This document shows, piece by piece, positions 48,501-59,845 of a DNA stretch of 64,000 nucleotides. The stretch covers positions 434,001 through 498,000 of the forward strand of contig WTXD01000011.1 of the NCBI GenBank assembly GCA_022496205.1. The letters run 5' to 3'. The notes under the pieces were generated by a model. The model saw only the letters and a list, made by a program, of their open reading frames with translations, searched no databases and was not told the origin of the DNA. Numbering within the stretch: the first letter of the stretch is position 1; every line of letters starts with the position of its first letter. This DNA comes from Gloeopeniophorella convolvens (lineage: Eukaryota > Basidiomycota > Agaricomycetes > Russulales). The position numbers were made by a program, and so were the translations under genes.

Positions 48501-48561
48501 CGGTGCCGAAGAGGGGGGAGCGATGCCCCGACCTCGACAAGTCGGACGAGTAGTTGGACAT
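36558..48561 (-). CDS. Giant PH-domain, Ser/Pro-rich, coiled-coil protein
   Basis: One gene of 17 exons (about 3,660 residues): 48438-48561, 47034-48307, 46520-46899, 43649-46470, 41859-43592, 41729-41809, 41572-41658, 41468-41515, 41231-41414, 38992-41172, 37581-38942, 37456-37530, 37314-37405, 37167-37261, 37047-37112, 36734-36990, 36558-36679. Order: Ser/Thr-rich N terminus; a PH-like domain at about 467-592 (LLWYLNVHALPPYRWQRCQ, MLLLSWIAPGGG, FQLFYSDGVERLG, RVRWVSAIW); a very long disordered Ser/Pro region with repeats; a small helical segment; a collagen-like Gly-Ala-Pro tract; an Arg-Ser/Arg-Asp tract; and a long charged coiled coil ending LDEFSKSLATEVRMLLGEVG. All junctions keep frame except within exon 4, where two positions (44913-44919, 44724-44727) each lose one base or hide short introns. 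Probably a membrane-associated scaffold; the role is inferred. It diverges from RBX1. Confidence 0.72.
44715..45045 (-). repeat. Degenerate PVEQAVQ-type amino-acid repeats
   Basis: About eight tandem units of 11-12 codons inside exon 4 of the giant gene, variants of PQPVEQAVQIVP (PVEEAVQ, PVDRAVQ, PIEEAIQ). The repeat register shifts by one base at the C7 run (44913-44919). Confidence 0.7.
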
Positions 48562-48842
48562 GATTTGAGATTGCGGTAGATGGATCTGAAAGTTAGTACA
48601 TTTATCGTCGTGATGAGAAGGGGGAGAAAACAAGCCCGAGGTCAACGTAACCGTCGGTTCGAGTGTCGTCCATTTGTGGGAATTCCAAACTTCAACATCT
48701 GGCAGCCCGTCATGTGACCGCGTTTGCATCACATGCAACCGTGGGTTGTGGCTCGTGACTCTGCCATTCACGGCCGTTTCCCTTTTACCACCGGTGTCTC
48801 TCAGCCACCACCCTCACAGTCATCCCAGCTATCCCTCAAACG
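48562..48842. promoter_or_regulatory. Divergent promoter, giant PH gene / RBX1
   Basis: A 281-bp interval between two divergent start codons; no coding frame is supported. Confidence 0.45.
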
Positions 48843-49467
<625 letters not shown>

Positions 49468-49598
49468 TAGCGCATTCCTCCGTACTCTGAATAGAAAAGC
49501 ATGAAAAGCACGCCATGTTCTCAGCCTCACGAGCCCGCGCTGCTTGAGCGATCGAAGGCGCGTACGCGCCACCAGATAGTGCGGACTGCGGTGGCGCG

Positions 49599-50150
49599 CT
49601 ACGACATGCGCACACGCACGACCGGCCGAGTACGCCTACGGGATGGGCCAATCGGATTCGCCGTGGCGTCGCCCGCAGGGAGCGCGAGCAGCTGCGCCCG
49701 CTCCGCCACCTCCCCATGCCCCGCATCGGTATCGTCCCCGCCCACGGGCACCTCTATACCTGTGTCAACCCGCACGAGCGTCCACGCGCCGTGGTTAGTC
49801 TTGGCCCCGTCCAGCGCGGCGCGCTGGCGGCTGCGCGACGGCTGTGTGTCGGCGCGGTCTGCGCGGGGTCAATTAGTGAGGTGCCCGAACGGACGCCGCG
49901 GAGGGGCGCTTACTGAGCACAATGCCTCTGTGCGGTTCATACACGTCGCGCGGATCCTTGCCGTTCTTGCGCCTGTGCGTGGCTGCCTCTGCCAGGAGAC
50001 TAACGCAGCGCTGACATCAGCGGCGCCCCGATTCATGTCAGCTCAACGCCAACCTTACGCTTGTGCAGTGGGAGACGCGACGGACGGCGTCTGGGCAATC
50101 AGACGACAGGCGGCGCCCCCAAGCGGGCGACGACCATGCTGTTGTCAATC
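49599..50150 (-). CDS. Small hypothetical protein, 5' end unresolved
   Basis: Two minus-strand exons are supported by frame and splice signals: 49914-49972 (RKNGKDPRDVYEPHRGIVL) and 49599-49858 (RADTQPSRSRQRAALDG, TNHGAWTLVRVDTGIEVPVG, GDATANPIGPSRRRTR), separated by a 55-nt GTAAGC...GCAG intron. A further upstream exon near 50066-50150 (AQTPSVASPTAQA) would continue the frame through a longer intron, but no convincing start codon was found. Composition suggests a real coding sequence, mostly disordered. No family is recognised. The whole model could be wrong at the 5' end. Confidence 0.4.
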
Positions 50151-50669
50151 ATCACACACCATACTCTACATACATAGACGCGCGCGCAATGCACATATCC
50201 AGCCCTGCGCTTCAAAATAGCTATGTGATTCTATGTCTGTAAGCTAAGCAACACATCTTCCGTCCAGAGATACCGCGCCATACGTAAATAAATTGAAGAA
50301 AGAAATGGGAGGTGGAGGTGGAAGCGGACATGAGAATGAAAATGGAGGTAGAGGGGGAGGATGGGGTGGGGTGAGGTTGTCGCGCACTGGAATGGGATGC
50401 AGAGCATGTACAATGAACGGGGAAACCAAGCAGCAGGAGGGGAACGTGAAATAGTAGCACACGCACAGTTAGCCGGCGGGAACGAGAATGGGAAAGGGAA
50501 GGGTCCGGGGGAGTGAGCCGCAGCTATCAAGTGAGTAGTAAGCACCGGGGGTCAGATAGCCGGGATGTAGGTGAATGGTAGGCGGGGGATGGTCGATAGA
50601 TGGGAGCAGCACAACACAGCACAAGATAAGTGATGACACGACACGACACGACACTCACACACGCGCACT
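50151..50669. other. Intergenic region, 3' flank of the TM protein gene
   Basis: Low-complexity purine-rich stretches (GGAGGTGGAGG-like words at 50308-50375) and ACGAC tracts near 50636-50655. No coding frame is supported. Confidence 0.45.
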
Positions 50670-53181
50670 TCACGTCCTCACAGCAGGCGGCTCGCCCGCA
50701 TGCGCAGGCGGCGGCGCAGGCCCCACGCGCGGCGTCGCAGGCGGCGTCTCGCCCGCCTCCGTCTCGTCTCCGCTCTCCGCATCAGTAAACACCTCCGCGT
50801 CAGTAAACGCCTCCGTCTCCGTCTCCGTCTCCGTCTCGCCGCCCGGCCCCGACCCAGCCGTGCGGAACGTTGCGACAGAGCTCGCGCGAGAGCCGGGCCG
50901 CGTGCCACTGAGCGGCGTCGCGGGCATGCGGAACGCCGTCGGCGCGGTCGAGGGTGTGATCGGCTGGGCGTGGGTGCAGGCGCAGGTGCAGGTGCAGGCG
51001 CGGGCTCGGGGGTGGGCTCGGGCTCGGCGATCGCATCGAGTGCCGGCGCGGGGCGCGGACGCGGGGATAGACACGGCAGCGGAGTTAGAGCTAGCCGCGG
51101 ACGCCCTGGTCACCGTCGCGACCGTGCCAACCGTCGGCGTGGGCGACGGCGCGCGCGGCGCGAGCGTCTCCGCGGGGCTCGCGAGCTCCTCCATCTCGCG
51201 CTCGCGCCGGAGCGCCGCCTTGTCGTCGTCGTCGTCGTGGGCGGCGGCAGTCTCAACGCCAGTGTCGATTGCAAGCGGCGCGGGCGGCGAGTCCTGCGCA
51301 GGAGTTGCGGGCCGCACGGACGCGGGCGCAAAGGACGCCGCGAGCGGGGACGCCTGCGGCGAGTGCAGCGCAGCGTCGGGCGTGTTGCGCCCGAGCGCGG
51401 AGCGCGAGCGCGCGCGGCCCGCGGCGTCCGGGGTTGCAGGGAGCCCGTCGAGCGACGCGCGGCCGTGCGCCTCTTCAAAGCCGGGCGGGGGGCCGTGGAG
51501 ATTGACGCGGGACGCGGACGCGTGGTACGCGCGCGCGTCGGGCCCGTACGGGACGCCGAACTTGCCGACGCTCTCGACGGACGAGATGAGCTTGAGCTGC
51601 TCGGGCGTCGGGCCGGAGCGCGGGTACACAAAGTCGGTGCGCACGGCGGTGTGCGTGAGCGGCGCGGAGATGGACGCGATCGAGATGGCCGAGGGCGAGG
51701 TGAGCGCCGCGGCCGCGGCCGCGGCGGCGTTGGACGCGGAGCGCGAGCGCGTGCGCGAGAAGGCGGACGAGGCGACGCTGAAGACCGAGCCGTGCGAGGG
51801 CGTCGTGCGGTGCCCTGCGTTTGCGGGGCGCGCGGCGCCGGGCCGGGTGGAGAGGTTCGAGGGGCGCGGCGGGGGGGACGCGGTGGTGGTGTCGCGCGAG
51901 GGGCGCGAGGTGGACGGGCGCGAGGTGGTCGAGGGGCGCGGGGCGGCCGAGGAGGGCGGGACCGGGACCGGGTTCTGCGGGGACAACGCGCGCGACGCGG
52001 CGTCGAGGAGCCCGCGGAACATGGACCGCCTGCGCACGGTGCCTTGGTCTGCGTCCGCAGCGGCGACGGCGGGGCGGGGGCGGGCTGCTGGGGACTCGTG
52101 CGATGTGCGGGGGCTGTCGGGTGCGATGGGGAGCGTGTCGGTCGTTTCGATGCGGGTGAGGTCGACGGAGGCCGCGCGTGCTTCGGCGGGGTCGCCGATG
52201 ACCTCAAAGTAAGGTGGAGCTTCGCCGCGAGGATCTTCAGGCCCAGGGGTGCCGTCGTTCCTAGAGTCGGCGCCGTCCGCAAGCAACGCGGACCGGCTGC
52301 TGCCCTGGCTGTCGGACGGGTTGACAGCCTGCGGGGAAGCACGGGTGATCGTGGCTTGTCGGTCGTGAGTGTTAAGTTCGTGAGAGTCGTGGCGTTCGAG
52401 GAGCGGCGTTTCCACGTGTTCGTCGTCGGCGATGACGACGTACGACGTCTGCGAGACGTTGCGCGAGTGCGCACGCGAGTGTGAATTCGAGCTTCCCTCG
52501 TCCTCGTCCTCGCGTACGGGTGGCATGACGACCTGTGCCGTCAGGGGAGCGTCCTCCATGTCCTGCGAGCCTCTGCGTGCGAAAGGCGCCCGTAAGCACG
52601 GGACACATCAAAAGCAGGGGGATCCGCAGCAGGCGAGGCTCACTGGACAATGACAAGCTCGTGCTCGCCCGGCTCCTTCATATAAGCCGGAAGCGAGCGC
52701 GTCGAGATCTGGCTCGGGGTACGGCGGGTGCGGCGGGCCCTGCGCTCAGCGCGCTGGGTCGCCGCCGTCTGGGCCTGGCCCGCCGCCGTGGGGCCGGCTA
52801 TATCCTCCGCGGTGAGGTCGCGGACGGCGGCCGGCGGCGCTGGTCGGGGCCCTAGCATGGAGTGCGCGGAGACATGGCGCATTTTGGAGAGCAGCTGCTT
52901 CCTGTAGATGACCATGGGAATGACGATGACGAAGGCGAGGACGGCGAGGACGGGGCCCTATGAGGCGGCAGGGTGAGCGCAGGGGGACGAGGAGGACAGG
53001 AATGGAGCGGTACCAGAATTTTACCGATGCTGCTGCCTCCGCCTCCATTGCTATCTCTGGGAGCCAAGTTGGAGTGCGGGGCAGCCCATGCTTTGGATGC
53101 GGATGCAAAGAGCAAGGCCAAGGAAGCGATGCGAGCGCCAGGTGGGTGGGGCAGTGCTGGAGGGCGACGTTGACATGACAT
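50670..53181 (-). CDS. Signal-peptide, single-TM protein with disordered cytosolic tail
   Basis: Three exons: 53014-53181, 52644-52957, 50670-52572 (794 residues). The N terminus has a signal-peptide-like segment (IASLALLFASASKAWA), a short Gly-rich ectodomain, one membrane span (PVLAVLAFVIVIPMVIY), a basic stop-transfer RKQLL, and a region with RRTRRTPSQISTRSLPAYM and GEHELVIVQ. A long Ser/Pro/Ala-rich tail follows. This single-pass layout resembles a conserved group of Agaricomycete membrane proteins with no known function. Introns of 56 and 71 nt were chosen to keep frame (join QGSQDMED). Between about 50945 and 51050 the open frame becomes Cys/Arg-rich while another frame reads EPEPTPEPAPAPAP, so a local frame problem is possible. 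Confidence 0.72.
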
Positions 53182-53657
53182 GGGTCGTGAAGGAGAGCGG
53201 GGAGAGCTCTGGGGGTTGCGCGGGGAGGATGGTGTGGAGGAGGAAGAGCGGGGGAGCGAGGAGAAGGACAAACAGTGGGCCGAGCGCTGCGAATGGCTGC
53301 AACTCAACTCGAGCGCGAACCTCGAACAAGAGCCTTGCGGCACTGCCCCCCTTCGGCCCGTCGATCGCCCAATGGGCCTCCTCCGCTTGCCCCGATTATT
53401 ATCTTTCTCCTCTTCGCTACTTACCACTCTGCCAGCCTCTGCGTCCCCATCATACCCGGGCACTGCTGCATCATGCACACAATGCACACCTCATCCATCT
53501 CGAATCAATCACAGTTCTATTTCTAGCGCTAGCCTAATCCACCTCGGAGCTAGAGGGCGTCTACCACTCCGTCACGAGCACGAGTCCCTGCTGACAATTC
53601 TCCCATGACGCCTTCCCAACCCGCTGCACTGCACAGCTCAGATAACACCCCGCCCGC
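53182..53657. other. Intergenic region between TM protein and hydrolase genes
   Basis: Promoter and 5' UTR of the TM protein gene, then the 3' flank of the alpha/beta hydrolase. No coding frame is supported. Confidence 0.45.
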
Positions 53658-55444
53658 TCACAGGCTGCTCTTCAACACCGCAAAGTTCCTCGCCAGGAAC
53701 TCGTCCAGCTCCTCCGCTGAGCCACACTTATATATCAGCGCTCCCGAAGCACGCGAACCACAGGCGGCACTTACCGACTTCCTTCGGGCTATCTTGCACC
53801 GTCTGTGTATGGCACGCGTGAGCTCGGATCACAAGCCGCATATCGCCCGCCCGGACTTACCAGGTGCGACGCCGTCGGGATCTGCACGTTCGACGCGTTC
53901 TCTGCGCGCCGCCAGACCAGCTCCTGCGCGATCTCCTCCGTCTTGTTGACGCTCGCCGGCGGCGGCGGCATCACCCACTTTATCGGGATGCGCGCGTCCA
54001 CGTGCGGCAGCGCGCACCACGCCTCCTGGCTCCGTAGCCCGTCCGCGAAGATCGTCGCCTCCTGCGAGCGCATCTTACGTCAGGTGCCCCACGCGCGTGC
54101 CGCCGCCTCGTATGCGTACCTGGATGCCGGTGCACTTCAGGCGCACCTGCCCGTCTGCGTCCTCAGCGAGCGCGTAGTCGACGTACGCCTGGAGCACCTC
54201 GGGGTCCCACGCGCCGAAGAACGGCGACTTGCGCATGAGGGCGTGCGCCTCTGCCCTGCCAGGGCGAAATATTGTCTTTTAAATGCGGAGGGAGCGCGCA
54301 GCATGTGATGAGCTAGCGTACCGGCTCGGCCAGACGTCCCGCCGCGAGACCGCGCCGAGGATGTAGCTGCGCACCCCCGGCGCCGTGTCGAGCTCGACGG
54401 GGTGGATCACAGGGTCGACGAGCACTAGCCCCGCGAAGGGCGCCGGCGTCGAGTGCAGCGCGAGCACGCTGCGTAGGCGCGCAGTCGGTCAGATCGAGTG
54501 CACTGCATTTTGCGGGGTGGGCGGAGCGGCACGCACCCGCAGCATCCGCTCACCGAGTGGCCGACGACCACGAGCTTGCGGCTGCTAAAGCCGCGCTGCG
54601 CGCGCGCCTCGGCCACCTCGGGCGCGACGCGGGGCAGATGGGCCGGCAGCTCGTCGTCCGGCGCGATCTCCTCCGGAAGATAGTTCAGCACAAAGTTGAG
54701 GATGTCGCGCGCGTGGTCCGTCCAGATGACTGCAGCGGCAGCTTTGAGCGCGCGCGGGGGAGCGGGAGAGAGAGAAACGGCTCACAGAGCGCGCCGAGCG
54801 CCTCCGCGTTCAGGAGCCCCGAGTCGCCCTGCTGCACGACGTCGATCGCCCACACCTCGTCGATCTGGTAGCGCCCGCCCTGCTCGGCGTCCCGGAGCAG
54901 ATGGCGCAGCGTCGGCTCCCACGTCTACATCGACACCTGAGCCCATCACAAAAAAAAAGCGAAACATCGCGCGGCGCACCTCCTTGTGCATCCCGTTCGC
55001 GTGCGCGAGGAACAGCGTCAGCCCGCCCCCGCGCGCACCAGCGCCGGTGCGCACATAGCGGTTCACCACGCTCCACAGCACCCCGCGCCCCCGCGCCTGC
55101 GCGAGCGCCGCGCCCTCGTCCACGATCGGCGGGTGCCGCTCCTGCAGTGCACTCAGCTCCTCCGCGACCCGTGCGACCCGCGCCGCGCGCGCGTCCTTGG
55201 TCTCGCCGCGCGGGGGCGGCGCGGGCTGCGGGACGTGCGGCGTTGTGCGCGGGAAGGCGGCGGGGACGATGTGCGTGCTGAGCGCGTAGCCGGGCAAGAA
55301 GGCGCGCGGGCGCGCGGGGCTCGGGGGCGCGGGGGGCGGTGTCACGGTGGGGGGTGCGTGGAGAGGGAGGAGCGGCGTGATGGGGATGGTCGGTGCTGTG
55401 CGGGGGTGCGCGGGGCGCGGGAGCGAGGGACGCGGGGTGGGCAT
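53658..55444 (-). CDS. Alpha/beta hydrolase (Lpx1-like)
   Basis: Serine hydrolase of the alpha/beta fold, resembling fungal peroxisomal lipase-like (Lpx1) and related hydrolases. Eight exons: 54980-55444, 54786-54924, 54537-54729, 54322-54468, 54120-54255, 53861-54061, 53775-53802, 53658-53716 (455 residues). The N terminus is Pro-rich. Motifs are LTLFLAHANGMHKETWEP (oxyanion region), DEVWAIDVVQQGDS, nucleophile elbow VVVGHSVSGCCG (Ser), LVLVDPVIHP, and a C-terminal segment (TASHLTVQDSPKEVAEELDEFL) that supplies the likely catalytic His in SHLTVQDSP. No clear SKL-type peroxisomal signal is seen (ends KSSL, which is only SKL-like). Substrate is unknown. All introns are 55-68 nt. Confidence 0.83.
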
Positions 55445-55913
55445 CGTGGTGGTGTGAGGGGGGTCAGTGCCGGTCGGTGTTGTCAGCGCGGGGTTGGCGG
55501 CGCATAATGTAACAAGGGCTGCTCCGAGTCCGGGAAGAAGATGGAGATGCAGGGCCGACGCGGAATCATGGGCGTCGGGCCACTGTGGGTCACTTGCTCT
55601 CTGTTTTCAACGCCATCATCTTGCCCGACAGTTGCCTTTGGCGGCCTCGCGCAGAATTGACGCGCGCTGTTGCGCTTATGTGCTGGTCTACGGTGCGAGC
55701 GCTGCTATGTCTCGAATGTGCTCCTTGGCTCGTCAGCTTGTTTGGAGTACTCGCGCATGATTCTACAACAGCGCACCGGACCTTCATGTCTGCAGCGCTC
55801 GCGACGACGGCAGCTCGTGTATGCTCAAGCAGCTAACTAGACTCGCCCACAATGGACACTACTTATATGATCCGGCTTCTCGCATGCAAACCATTCCCAA
55901 AGGTCCCGCCAAG
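55445..55913. other. Intergenic region upstream of the hydrolase gene
   Basis: Promoter of the alpha/beta hydrolase; no coding frame is supported. Confidence 0.4.
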
Positions 55914-56240
55914 TCATTCAGGCTCCCCCTGTCGCGGTTCGCTGCGTTGGCCCATCTCCTTGTTCTTCTGAGGCTGCGTGTTCACTGGGTTGTTGCTCTC
56001 CTGGTAGTCGTCGAACGAATCGTGGTCGAAGCTATTTTTGCAACACCGCAGGTTCGTGCAGACGCCCCTCCCGCTGCCAGTGTTACCTAGAGGGGAGCGC
56101 GGCATCAGCAACCTCGCACGGACAAGTGTGTTGGCTGGCACTATACTTGAATTGGTGGCGTTTGGCCAGCACAGGGACCACACGCAGGCACCTGGGCGTC
56201 GTGTAAATACGCGGAATGTGGGACGAGGAGCTGGTCGCAC
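55914..56240 (-). CDS. Small ORF, paralogue of the ORF at 56817
   Basis: Minus-strand frame whose C-terminal part (GVCTNLRCCKNSFDHDSFDD, NNPVNTQPQKNKEMGQ) resembles the tail of the next small ORF (acidic run, then EPVNAQPQEGQQMG). The exon structure and start are not resolved; the N-terminal half may be intron or UTR. No family is recognised. The shared order of Cys cluster, acidic stretch and PVN-QPQ motif supports coding potential. Confidence 0.3.
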   Translation of the reverse strand: MRPAPRPTFRVFTRRPGACVWSLCWPNATNSSIVPANTLVRARLLMPRSPLGNTGSGRGVCTNLRCCKNSFDHDSFDDYQESNNPVNTQPQKNKEMGQRSEPRQGEPE

Positions 56241-56816
56241 AGCAGCAATCGTTCACGGCTCTCGTTGCGTCTTCCCCGTCCATCTCCAACGCTCTGACTT
56301 CGTTCGCGGCTTCTGGTTAGCTGGTTGGACCAGCTAGTGGGTCCCGGGGAGAGAGTTTTCCAGACGACGCGTCCTCGGGGACCTTTATATGTTCACCGTT
56401 ACTTCGACAGATGTGGCACAACCCAAGAGCCAAGAGCGCATGTTGGAAGCTGAGGATGACGTATGCAATGGAACGTGTCACGTTTTGTAGGGTGGGTTGG
56501 CTCCGAACTAATTGATCCTCTTGGAGCCGTTCTCGACTGGTGACTGGTGGACTTACAGGGTCCGCACTTGCCTCACGGCCTCAACGTTCAACAAGAACAT
56601 TAACCAGTTACAATGTCGGGGATCGCGGTGAGTGCTGGCGTGCGTAAAACACGTGTTTGATTTTAATTGTGCACAACAGTTTGACGATACGATATATAGA
56701 GGCCTCTGTGTCCTTACAATAAATGTCTAGAATGCACAACTATCACCGAAAGAGGCCATCCCGTCGAAGCGGAAGAACATGCAACATACTTAGGAAATGG
56801 CGGTCTGAAGCCTGCT
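56241..56816. other. Region without a supported gene
   Basis: Between the two small paralogous ORFs. No coding frame, RNA gene or repeat is supported; it may hold 5' exons or the promoter of the 55914 ORF. Confidence 0.35.
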
Positions 56817-57053
56817 TCAGGCCCAGGGTGCTTCTGGCCGACTGGGCCGTGCTTGGCTCACAGCCTCGCTGCTTAGAGCCGGTGACGGGCTAACGGCACC
56901 CATCTGTTGGCCTTCTTGTGGCTGAGCGTTGACCGGTTCCGCTGATGTCGTCTCAACATCACGCTGATACATGATGATGCGTCCGTCATCATCATAAAGG
57001 AGGTCGTCATCATCAGCCCTGCCTCTACAGCAACAGCAGCACCCGCCACCCAT
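56817..57053 (-). CDS. Small Cys-rich N-terminal, acidic protein
   Basis: A 78-residue frame starting MGGGCCCCCRGR, followed by an Asp-rich stretch (DDDDLLYDDDG), YQRDVETTSAEPVNAQPQEG, and a Ser/Pro/Ala-rich end. The MG start with clustered Cys would suit N-myristoylation plus palmitoylation and membrane anchoring; that is inference. The frame stays open upstream to 57248, and an exon beginning MASCTVVC before a GTGAGT donor is an alternative 5' end. It is related to the ORF at 55914. Confidence 0.4.
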   Translation of the reverse strand: MGGGCCCCCRGRADDDDLLYDDDGRIIMYQRDVETTSAEPVNAQPQEGQQMGAVSPSPALSSEAVSQARPSRPEAPWA

Positions 57054-58369
57054 CCCTGCCCAGAAATCAGCGCTGCGGAGATAGGGATGTGTGGTGCGGG
57101 CGTACGGGTGTCGAGGCATCCGGGCTGGCAGACGGAGAATAGCAGGCCAACTGTGGGCCGCTCGCGTCAGCAGGGCGCACCTCCCTTGAGCCTGAGGCCA
57201 CTCACAGACTACGGTGCACGAGGCCATGAGACAGTCGCATTCTGACATTTGGAATAGGGCGGCGAGAGGTTGTAGAAGCAGGGGCTCGAAGGGACTGAAA
57301 CTGGAGCTGGAGAGTTCGCGGGATGCGAGGAGGCAGAAAGAGCCGATTATGTGCGGGAGGTATTATAGGTTGGGAGTCACAAAGGATACGGGTGGCCAGA
57401 GAAGTTGAGAGGCTGTACCCAAGCTGCTGCGAGGTCATGGTTCTTTGTACTCGTGCGTAGCGCTCACCGTCTGCCACTTTGTAATTGCAGTGGCGGCCCG
57501 GGCGCGTGTTGCCGCTGTTGGCCGTATTTAGCCAGGCCGTCGGGCTCCTTCCGTTCCTATTCGCGCATCACGAGGCGCGACTGGTATACGCAGACAGCGC
57601 TGCTCATTGTGGCTGGTTCTCAGTCGGGTCGTGTGCGGACGACGGCGAAAAGAGGCCTTGAGGCAGTGCCGCGCGTGGAACGGCACTTGGCTCTTGGCTC
57701 CATTATCACTGCGGCAGACTGAGCTTTTGCGTAAGTCCACACGACGGGTCCACCCTTGTATCCAAGGGTTACCGTTCCATCAGGAATCCACAGACACAAT
57801 GCTGTCCACAGCCGTAGCGAAAGACGGTGCCGCAACGCGAGCTTAGCGCAAGGAAGCTGCCGCCGCGGCTACGAGCGCTAGGAATGCTGTGTCGCTTCAC
57901 ATGTTCGAGCTGGCTCGTAGCAACACGGCGCCACGCCGCGACATTTCATGCGGGAGTACGGGATGCAGCAAACAATGGAAATCGTTCTTTTGAAGAGAAG
58001 AGCCTCGCTTGGTTGCAAGGACGCCGAGATACACAACCCTCGTGGAGAAGGCGGCAGTGGGCCAAGGGTATCAGACAGTACTTGAGGCACCTCAAGGCGA
58101 GGCACTCTGTTGGTATCGGACGTTCAAGAGCGTGTCTGTGCAGACCTTGATAAGCTCTGCACAGGATATTAGATGGACGACCAGTGGGCTGTGGGATCTG
58201 TTCGACGCCGCACGCTCTGGTCGCCGTCGGATGAACACCGTAGCAAGACTTAAGCATTCTGAAGTTACTGATCTGATCGGACACGGGCACCTGTCTGCAG
58301 ACGAGATGAACTGGGGTATATAGATTGGCGGAAGCTGGACAGTCTGCCCGCCGACGGTACGAAACGAAG
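57054..58369. other. 1.3 kb without a supported gene
   Basis: Several short open frames on both strands, none with a recognisable motif, splice pattern or composition that convinces. Contains the 5' flank of the 56817 ORF and the 3' flank of tubulin cofactor C. Confidence 0.4.
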
Positions 58370-59603
58370 TCATACCGTAGTCGACCCCAGTGGGAGATGG
58401 GCGATCAAGATAGCATCAAGTCCTTGAGGGGAAGATGACTCCGGAGTGAACAAATCGTCCCAATCCTCGTCTTCTGACGTGCTTGCGGTCCAGTTCGGTG
58501 ATGCTGTAGCTCGTATGTGCGAGAAATCTTGTACATCCGCGTGCTTGCTCTGGAATAGGTAATGTCAAACACCGATCATATCAGTTGGCGGCGCTGCGAT
58601 CCTTACATTCGACGGAAGTCCCGCTGCGACAGTTGGATGTAGCGAAGAGATGGATGCGGGGTATCCGGCGAAAGTGATGGCAGAGCAGTGCTCTACGACT
58701 GGATTTGAACTGATCCCAAGATATACATGGACGTTGGTAGCGTTGTGCATGCGGAACTGATTAAGATATGATCAACGATGATTCAGGTATGATGGACTGG
58801 TAGGCGTGCCTGATGACAACCGACAATAATTGTGCAGTTGTGTAGATTGTACAACAGTACGCTGCCTTTCAGGTTGGGCAGTATCAAAATGGTATTCTTG
58901 AGGTCACGCATATGAAGGGCCGTCAAGGAAAGTGGGTCTTGATAAGACGCGGGCTCTGCCTCAGGTATGGCACTGCACAGATCAACTATGCATCGGTCTA
59001 GGCTCGAGATGGTCAGATCGGACGATGGGGAATCAGCCCTGGCGAGCGTCGAGATGTCTTGTAAAGAGAGCCTGACGTGTGATCGAGGGCCAAGATTATG
59101 GAAGGTCGACACTGCAGGAAGAGCGGATTCTTCTCTAGATTGGGCGGCGGGGAGAGGCGGATACGAAGTGGCGGGGGCGGGTGAAGATACAGGTTTGGTG
59201 GCTTTCCGCTTGAAGGAGAACTTCGCCTTCGGTGCCGAAGCAGCTCGCATCTCTTCCAGAGCCTGTTCGAGGGCTGCCATTTGCTACGTCAGGAAGTAAG
59301 AGCTGCCTCGAGACATGCGTCACAGTAGGAACATACCGATTGACATTGGCGTTGGTCGTAAGAAGGCAGGAGGCTTGTCGCATCCGTCAGGCTCTTCCTC
59401 AACTTCCTAACATCCAGCATCAACTCTTGCTGAGCGTTTTCGGACGCTGAGCTGTCCTTGAGAGTCTCTATACGCTCTGTGAGTTCTATTCGGGGAGCTC
59501 AGAGCCAAGTGCGGTAAAGTAGGGTCGAGTGCAGACCGGTACGGGAAGTCTGGAATTGAGAGTAGAAATCGTGTTGGAAGGCCTTGTCGGGAACCTCGAA
59601 CAT
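58370..59603 (-). CDS. Tubulin-folding cofactor C
   Basis: Tubulin-binding cofactor C, which acts late in alpha/beta-tubulin folding as a GTPase activator with cofactors D and E. Five exons: 59537-59603, 59337-59485, 58810-59283, 58607-58756, 58370-58549 (339 residues). The N-terminal domain reads FQHDFYSQFQTSR and LMLDVRKLRKSL. The C-terminal C-CAP/cofactor C domain reads LTALHMRDLKNTILILPNL, CTIIVGCHQFRMHN, VYLGISSNPVVEHCSAITF, ending in an acidic tail (SEDEDWDDLF). Intron 3 (58757-58809) uses a GC donor (GCACGC...AATCAG), supported by the conserved GCHQFRMHN across the junction. The family's arginine finger lies in the beta-helix region; I did not pin it down. Confidence 0.9.
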
Positions 59604-59845
59604 CTTAGAGTTTTGTCTCTGAATGATGTGTCTCTGAGTGCCACCAAAATGTAAGTGCACTGCGGCCACTAAGACGAGTTCGGTGATCAAGGTGGTTTCG
59701 TCTTGGCCGGCTATGTAGGTGATAGGTGATAGGTGCTTAAAGAAGTCGTAGCTATTCTTGAGCTATTCCGAGCAGCTGTGACTGGCGCACGTGAGGAGGC
59801 TGGAGTCAACCGCAACAACATCCACCCCGGCCACCCCTCCACACG
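59604..59845. other. Divergent intergenic region
   Basis: Upstream region of tubulin cofactor C and of the small ORF at 59846; no coding frame is supported. Confidence 0.4.

Noticed and set aside
50700..52484. Long plus-strand Arg-rich and Ser-rich frames (over 500 codons)
   Set aside because: Shadows of the GC-rich minus-strand TM-protein exon. Their composition (long Arg or Gly-Arg runs) is typical of antisense frames.
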